NCBI GenBank assembly: GCA_020636195.1
Contig: JACJYH010000003.1
Span: 310,001 to 374,000 of the forward strand
Reading direction: 5' to 3'
From: Lewinellaceae bacterium
Lineage (GTDB): Bacteria > Bacteroidota > Bacteroidia > Chitinophagales > Saprospiraceae
Length of the DNA: 64,000 bases
This document shows positions 60,715-64,000 of this stretch, piece by piece; within the stretch, counting starts at the first letter, position 1; every line of letters starts with the position of its first letter. The translations under genes were made by a program, and so were the position numbers. The notes under the pieces are model-generated. The model was given only the letters and a program-made list of their open reading frames with translations. It did no database searches and was not told the DNA's origin.

Positions 60715-60903
60715 TTATTTAATTTCTTTGTGAACGGTATATTTCTTTAAAAATGGGTTAAACTTCTTGAGTTCCATACGCTCAGGGTCATTTTTCCTAT
60801 TCTTTTCGCTGACATATCTGGACATGCCGGCTACACCTGAAGCTTTCTGCTCTGTACATTCCAAGATAATCTGGATTCTATTGCCTTTTGATTTCTTTGC
60901 CAT
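60715..60903 (-). CDS. rpmG: 50S ribosomal protein L33
   Basis: 62 residues, MAKKSKGNRIQIILECTEQK (first 20), later NRKNDPERMELKKFNPFLKKYTVHKE (in part), the L33 pattern. Lacks the CxxC zinc pairs of the C+ form. 35 bases after rpmB and 2 before the DUF4295 gene. Confidence 0.96.
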   Translation of the reverse strand: MAKKSKGNRIQIILECTEQKASGVAGMSRYVSEKNRKNDPERMELKKFNPFLKKYTVHKEIK

Positions 60904-60938
60904 GATCTGGTAAATTTATTTAAAAGTGTTCAAAGAGT

Positions 60939-61187
60939 TTATTCGCCAACGTTGGCTTGTTGTGGACTTACACCAAGCTCATTAAGGTACGCATACAATC
61001 CCTTTTTATCAATTGTACGCAAAGCGGACATAGAAATTTTTAATGTGATCCACTCGCCTGTCTCAGGCATAAAAAATCTCTTAGTGAATAAATTTGGTAA
61101 AAACCTACGCTTGGTTTTCACATTTGAGTGTGACACTTTGTGCCCTTTCATTGGCTTTTTACCTGTTAATTGACAAACTCTCGACAT
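60939..61187 (-). CDS. rpmB: 50S ribosomal protein L28
   Basis: 82 residues. MSRVCQLTGKKPMKGHKVSH, then NVKTKRRFLPNLFTKRFFMP (in part) and LRTIDKKGL, as in L28. First protein gene after tRNA-Arg in this unit. Confidence 0.97.
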   Translation of the reverse strand: MSRVCQLTGKKPMKGHKVSHSNVKTKRRFLPNLFTKRFFMPETGEWITLKISMSALRTIDKKGLYAYLNELGVSPQQANVGE

Positions 61188-61224
61188 GATACTATATAAT
61201 TAAATAACTATTTCAAAATAAAAA

Positions 61225-61301
61225 TGGTGACTCCGGAAGGATTCGAACCTTCAACCGCCTGATCCGTAGTCAGGTACTCTATCCAATTAAGCTACGGAGC
61301 C
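61225..61301 (-). tRNA. tRNA-Arg (anticodon ACG)
   Basis: Cloverleaf on the minus strand: acceptor GGCTCCG pairs with CGGAGTC (one G-U), D-arm GCTTAATTGGATAGAG-like, anticodon stem CCTGA/TCAGG with loop CTACGGA giving ACG, variable region, T-arm GGTTCGAATCC. CCA is encoded (61225-61227); 61228-61301 without it. A34 would be read as inosine by TadA. 37 bases upstream of rpmB. Confidence 0.96.
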
Positions 61302-61389
61302 AGTACGGACTCTTTACTTTTGTGATTGAAAACCAATGATTTACATTTAAATCAATAGCAAATAAAGCGTTGATTTTACAAACAGGGTG

Positions 61390-61420
61390 CAAAGATAATA
61401 ATTATTAAAATATCTTCCAA
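61390..61420 (-). promoter_or_regulatory. Promoter of the tRNA-Arg / L28-L33 unit
   Basis: Minus-strand TTGG (61417-61420) and TATCTTTG (61390-61397) with 19 bases between, near-consensus. Transcription would start about 80 bases before the tRNA. Confidence 0.6.
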
Positions 61421-61433
61421 GCAAATTTAAAAT

Positions 61434-61469
61434 AAAAAAGGAGCATTCAATTTTTAAAAACTCCTTTTT
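61434..61469 (-). terminator. Terminator of the T9SS protein gene
   Basis: Minus-strand stem AAAAAGGAG / CTCCTTTTTT flanking a 17-base loop, then T-run; lies 18 bases after the stop at 61487. Confidence 0.7.
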
Positions 61470-61486
61470 ACACATCAGAGAAGTCA

Positions 61487-62554
61487 TCAAAGTCTTACAA
61501 CCTTTTTGATGACTGTTTGCTTTTCATTCTGAACCACTAAAATGTACATTCCTGACAAATAATTTTCCGTGAAGATTTCAATTTTATTATTTGGCAGATT
61601 GGCATTTGTATTTATCTGCTCTTTGAAAATAATTTTTCCTTCCATATCCGAAATCTGAATATTTACTTCTCCACCTAGATCAATTCTTGAAATATGTAGT
61701 ACGTCATTAAATGGATTCGGCATTATTTCTATGGCAAATTGGGTAGCTTTTTTCCTAATTAGATTTACAATATCAGAGTACTGAATTTTACCGTCCAGGT
61801 CTATTGATTTGATTCTATAAAAAGTAGATGTATATGGACTATGATCTTCCAATTGGTATTCCCTGACACGCTGGGAATTGACTGAACCTTCAACTCTACC
61901 AACTTCAGTCCATTGGTCAAATCCATTGCTTGATTTTTCTAATACCTGCCATGCATTATTGAGCTCTGAAGAAGTTGACCAATGTACTTCATTGTATTGG
62001 GACATTTCAAATGCATCAATAGAAGTGATCTCAATTGGCATAACAGAAAACACCTCATAATAAGGACAAAAGGTGCTCAATGTGCAAGGTCCGCCACTCT
62101 TTGTCATTGTGTAGCAGAATACGTAACTACCACTTGGAGTGAACTCTCCAGGATTAAATACATCCAAAGGCGCAGGATTTGTCAATACGGTGCATGAGGG
62201 ATAATTGTACATGACGGCATTGGTCCATGTGACGCCACTGCAATCCGAAGAATAGAATGTGGCAAAATCCATTCCCTCATTTGATCCGGAAGGCGCTGTC
62301 AACGTAAAGCAATAAGTAACACTGACGCTGCCTCCACCAAGACTAGAGTTGACAGAGTAGCATCCGGGATCATTGATGGAACTTATGGCACCAATGTTCA
62401 TAGCGCCATCCGGAGATGAGCAAGATCCTGCTCTCAATGAAGATGACACATGATGTACTAAAGATTGATCAACTGTTTCAGCTAAAAAAGTTTGTGCTTC
62501 AGTATACAAGCAAGCACAGCAAAAAAGAATAACGAATGGAAAACATTTTTTCAT
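61487..62554 (-). CDS. Secreted protein with type IX secretion (T9SS) sorting domain
   Basis: 355 residues. Signal peptide (1-20, to TEAQ). The middle contains an immunoglobulin/CUB-like region with several cysteines and an SSELNNAWQVLEKSSNG-type segment (fibronectin-like: YQLEDHSPYTSTFYRIKSID, in part). The C-terminal ~75 residues are a T9SS type A sorting domain: IMPNPFNDVLHI, VNIQISDMEGKI, LSGMYILVVQNEKQTVIKKVVRL (in part), with KVVRL end. Exported and attached to or released from the cell surface. Function unknown. Confidence 0.88.
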   Translation of the reverse strand: MKKCFPFVILFCCACLYTEAQTFLAETVDQSLVHHVSSSLRAGSCSSPDGAMNIGAISSINDPGCYSVNSSLGGGSVSVTYCFTLTAPSGSNEGMDFATFYSSDCSGVTWTNAVMYNYPSCTVLTNPAPLDVFNPGEFTPSGSYVFCYTMTKSGGPCTLSTFCPYYEVFSVMPIEITSIDAFEMSQYNEVHWSTSSELNNAWQVLEKSSNGFDQWTEVGRVEGSVNSQRVREYQLEDHSPYTSTFYRIKSIDLDGKIQYSDIVNLIRKKATQFAIEIMPNPFNDVLHISRIDLGGEVNIQISDMEGKIIFKEQINTNANLPNNKIEIFTENYLSGMYILVVQNEKQTVIKKVVRL

Positions 62555-62561
62555 GGTGTAA

Positions 62562-62609
62562 GAATTGAAAGGTTAAAAATAATAAAGCCCAACAATTGCC
62601 TTTCAATTC
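62562..62609. promoter_or_regulatory. 11-bp inverted repeat upstream of the T9SS protein gene
   Basis: GAATTGAAAGG at 62562-62572 and CCTTTCAATTC at 62599-62609 are perfect complements 26 bases apart, 7 bases before the start codon (minus strand). Could be an operator pair or a 5'-leader hairpin. Confidence 0.5.
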
Positions 62610-63050
62610 GTTATAATTTTTTGGTTTAGAAGGTATTAGGTTATGATTGTAAAATACTTTACAAATTTAAGAAATTATTTTTTAAGAACCAAAATTATTT
62701 TTCTAAAATAAATTAATTATTTCAATTTTTTATAGCCATCTAATTGATCTATATAAAACACCATATACTTCGTCTTGGCAGTTCAAAAGACAAAAGTCAT
62801 AAACAGTTTAATATAAATTAAAGTAGTAATATTTAATGGAATATGTATCAAACGATTTCAAATATCACATTTATTTTATTTGCATATAATACTGCAGTTT
62901 ATAAATAGAGTTTTCTAAAATTTAAATATCTGATATTCCGAAAAGGAATGGATGGGCTATTGTTCAACGAAGATTAAAAAAATTTGAATTTTCATAAAAT
63001 GCAAAATATTTTGGGTAATCAAAATTTGGCAAAATCTACCTTTTTCGAAT
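62610..63050. other. AT-rich intergenic stretch, nothing further seen
   Basis: About 440 bases of A/T-rich DNA with no open frame, tRNA or clear terminator. Confidence 0.4.
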
Positions 63051-63722
63051 TTATTCACTATTTCTCTTCATGACCAATTTGAAAGATAAATAAATCATAT
63101 TAAGAAAGATGCCCATTAAAATAGTCATTCCCCAAGCTCTGGGATGCTCGATAGGATGTATAAATCTATCACCAATATCATAGATCAAACCATGTGGCTC
63201 TGTCAACACATCCCAGCTGTTCCATCTAAGAAATCTCCCTAAATATACACCAAAACTACCTATTACCAATAAAACAAAAGATACAATTATGACTTTGCTA
63301 CGATTCATGAATTTTTGAAGTATTCTTTCAATGTCCCATAAACTTAAAAATCCAAAAAGAAGTCCTGTCCAAGCAAATGACAATATCAAAACCAGATCAA
63401 ACCAAATGGGCATAGACGAATTCAATCTCAAGTGAAATAAATCAGTTAAAATATAAGGTGCATTTGGAAAAAACAACATCCATGCACATAGCAATACAAA
63501 TAATGTGATTCGAGATTTTTGCAATTCAGGCCAAATTATAACCATACTTGTCAAGGCCCACGGAATGAAAGCAAGGAATAAATTCCAATTTAAAAATAAA
63601 AACGTTCTTGACCCTGTATATAGAAATCGAAATATTGAAAATCCAAAACATAGCATAGTGAACAAGCCTAATAAGACTGTTTCATTGACCCTTTTGGTCT
63701 CTCTGAAAGTTTCAAGCATCAT
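63051..63722 (-). CDS. DUF1361 membrane protein
   Basis: 223 residues, about six membrane helices. FLNWNLFLAFIPWALTSMVI and LFFPNAPYILTDLFHLRL (in part), then LGRFLRWNSWDVL, are the DUF1361 signatures. Function unknown. Overlaps the diacylglycerol kinase gene upstream by 4 bases. Confidence 0.9.
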   Translation of the reverse strand: MMLETFRETKRVNETVLLGLFTMLCFGFSIFRFLYTGSRTFLFLNWNLFLAFIPWALTSMVIIWPELQKSRITLFVLLCAWMLFFPNAPYILTDLFHLRLNSSMPIWFDLVLILSFAWTGLLFGFLSLWDIERILQKFMNRSKVIIVSFVLLVIGSFGVYLGRFLRWNSWDVLTEPHGLIYDIGDRFIHPIEHPRAWGMTILMGIFLNMIYLSFKLVMKRNSE

Positions 63723-64000
63723 GTAAATAATTTAGGTAAGAAAATTATCAATCCAACAATCAACGCAGATATTGCACCAAATAATACACCTGCAGCAGAT
63801 ACATCTTTAATTTTCTTTATTTTTTCATGTTTTTCAGGAGAAATGAAGTCTGCCATATATTCAATCGACGAATTGATGCTCTCAAGACTGAAAACTAAAC
63901 CAATGGAGATAATGATAGCCATCCACTCCGTCAAAGAGATTGCATAATAAAAACCTGCTGCAATAGCACAAATGGCTGCTAAAAGATGAATTCTAGCATT
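63719..64000 (-). CDS. dgkA: Diacylglycerol kinase (DgkA family), 5' end outside the window
   Basis: The frame is open to the window edge. Visible residues include NARIHLLAAICAIAAGFYY, then FSLESINSSIEYMAD and KIKKIKDVSAAGVLFGAISALIVG (in part), which match the membrane DgkA/undecaprenol kinase family: the glutamate in LESINSSIE and the KDVSAAGV metal/ATP helix. The missing part is about 20-30 residues. Recycles lipid carrier. Confidence 0.9.
   Translation of the reverse strand, partial: NARIHLLAAICAIAAGFYYAISLTEWMAIIISIGLVFSLESINSSIEYMADFISPEKHEKIKKIKDVSAAGVLFGAISALIVGLIIFLPKLFT

Noticed and set aside
1..64000. CRISPR arrays or prophage modules
   Set aside because: No regularly spaced repeats with spacers and no phage structural, terminase or integrase genes were seen.

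Overview
The window comes from a low-GC member of the Bacteroidota, most likely a Saprospiria-type organism. Supporting signs are TANNTTTG -7 promoter boxes, a type IX secretion (T9SS) sorting domain, TonB-dependent and Bacteroidota-type porins, the small ribosome-associated DUF4295 protein next to L33 and L28, and ORF families typical of the phylum (DUF6934, DUF6089). The assignment is by recognition of families, not by search. No rRNA, CRISPR array or complete prophage is visible; there is one tRNA, tRNA-Arg(ACG).

Layout. 1-3070: 3' part of valS, a PduO-type cobalamin adenosyltransferase and a DUF4442 protein. 3074-11775 (minus): a sulfur locus read from a TauE/SafE exporter through a rhodanese-UspA fusion, two tandem pairs of split YeeE/YedE transporters, a TsdA-like thiosulfate dehydrogenase, a SoxB-like thiosulfohydrolase, a periplasmic DsrE-like protein and an OprD-like porin. 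11983-22552: housekeeping genes (clpP, clpX, queE, rimM, mnmA, a LolC/E-type permease, holB, a QueD/PTPS homologue, mtgA). 23058-32887: an Rrf2 (NsrR-like) regulator with norC, norB, nirS, a TonB-dependent receptor, an alginate-export-type porin, norQ and norD. Two near-identical palindromes, in front of the regulator and in front of norC, are its probable operators. Together the two respiratory loci suggest a cell able to link oxidation of reduced sulfur to nitrite and NO reduction.

32888-40590 is an accessory island: a 162-bp MITE-like element (second copy at 41614-41775), small orphan genes, a DUF1016 nuclease remnant, an RtcB-PrfH RNA-repair/ribosome-rescue operon and a DUF6934 gene broken by one stop codon. 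The rtcB-prfH operon is preceded on its own strand by a promoter, a 24-codon ORF and a terminator whose segments can pair in alternative ways; this resembles a transcription attenuator and is the most interesting candidate new system here.

40590-46154 holds lspA, etfBA, a TPR gene, a photolyase and an MscS channel. An intact IS4-family element (46491-47839, 15-bp inverted repeats, 9-bp target duplication) sits at the start codon of a decayed gene. 48366-60383 holds cbpA/cbpM, cutA, pfkA, an N-acetylglucosamine kinase-like gene, a propeller-amidohydrolase, a FAH-family gene, tilS, a porin and ftsY. 60536-61301 is a ribosomal protein/tRNA unit, followed by a T9SS cargo protein, a DUF1361 membrane protein and a diacylglycerol kinase gene cut by the window end.
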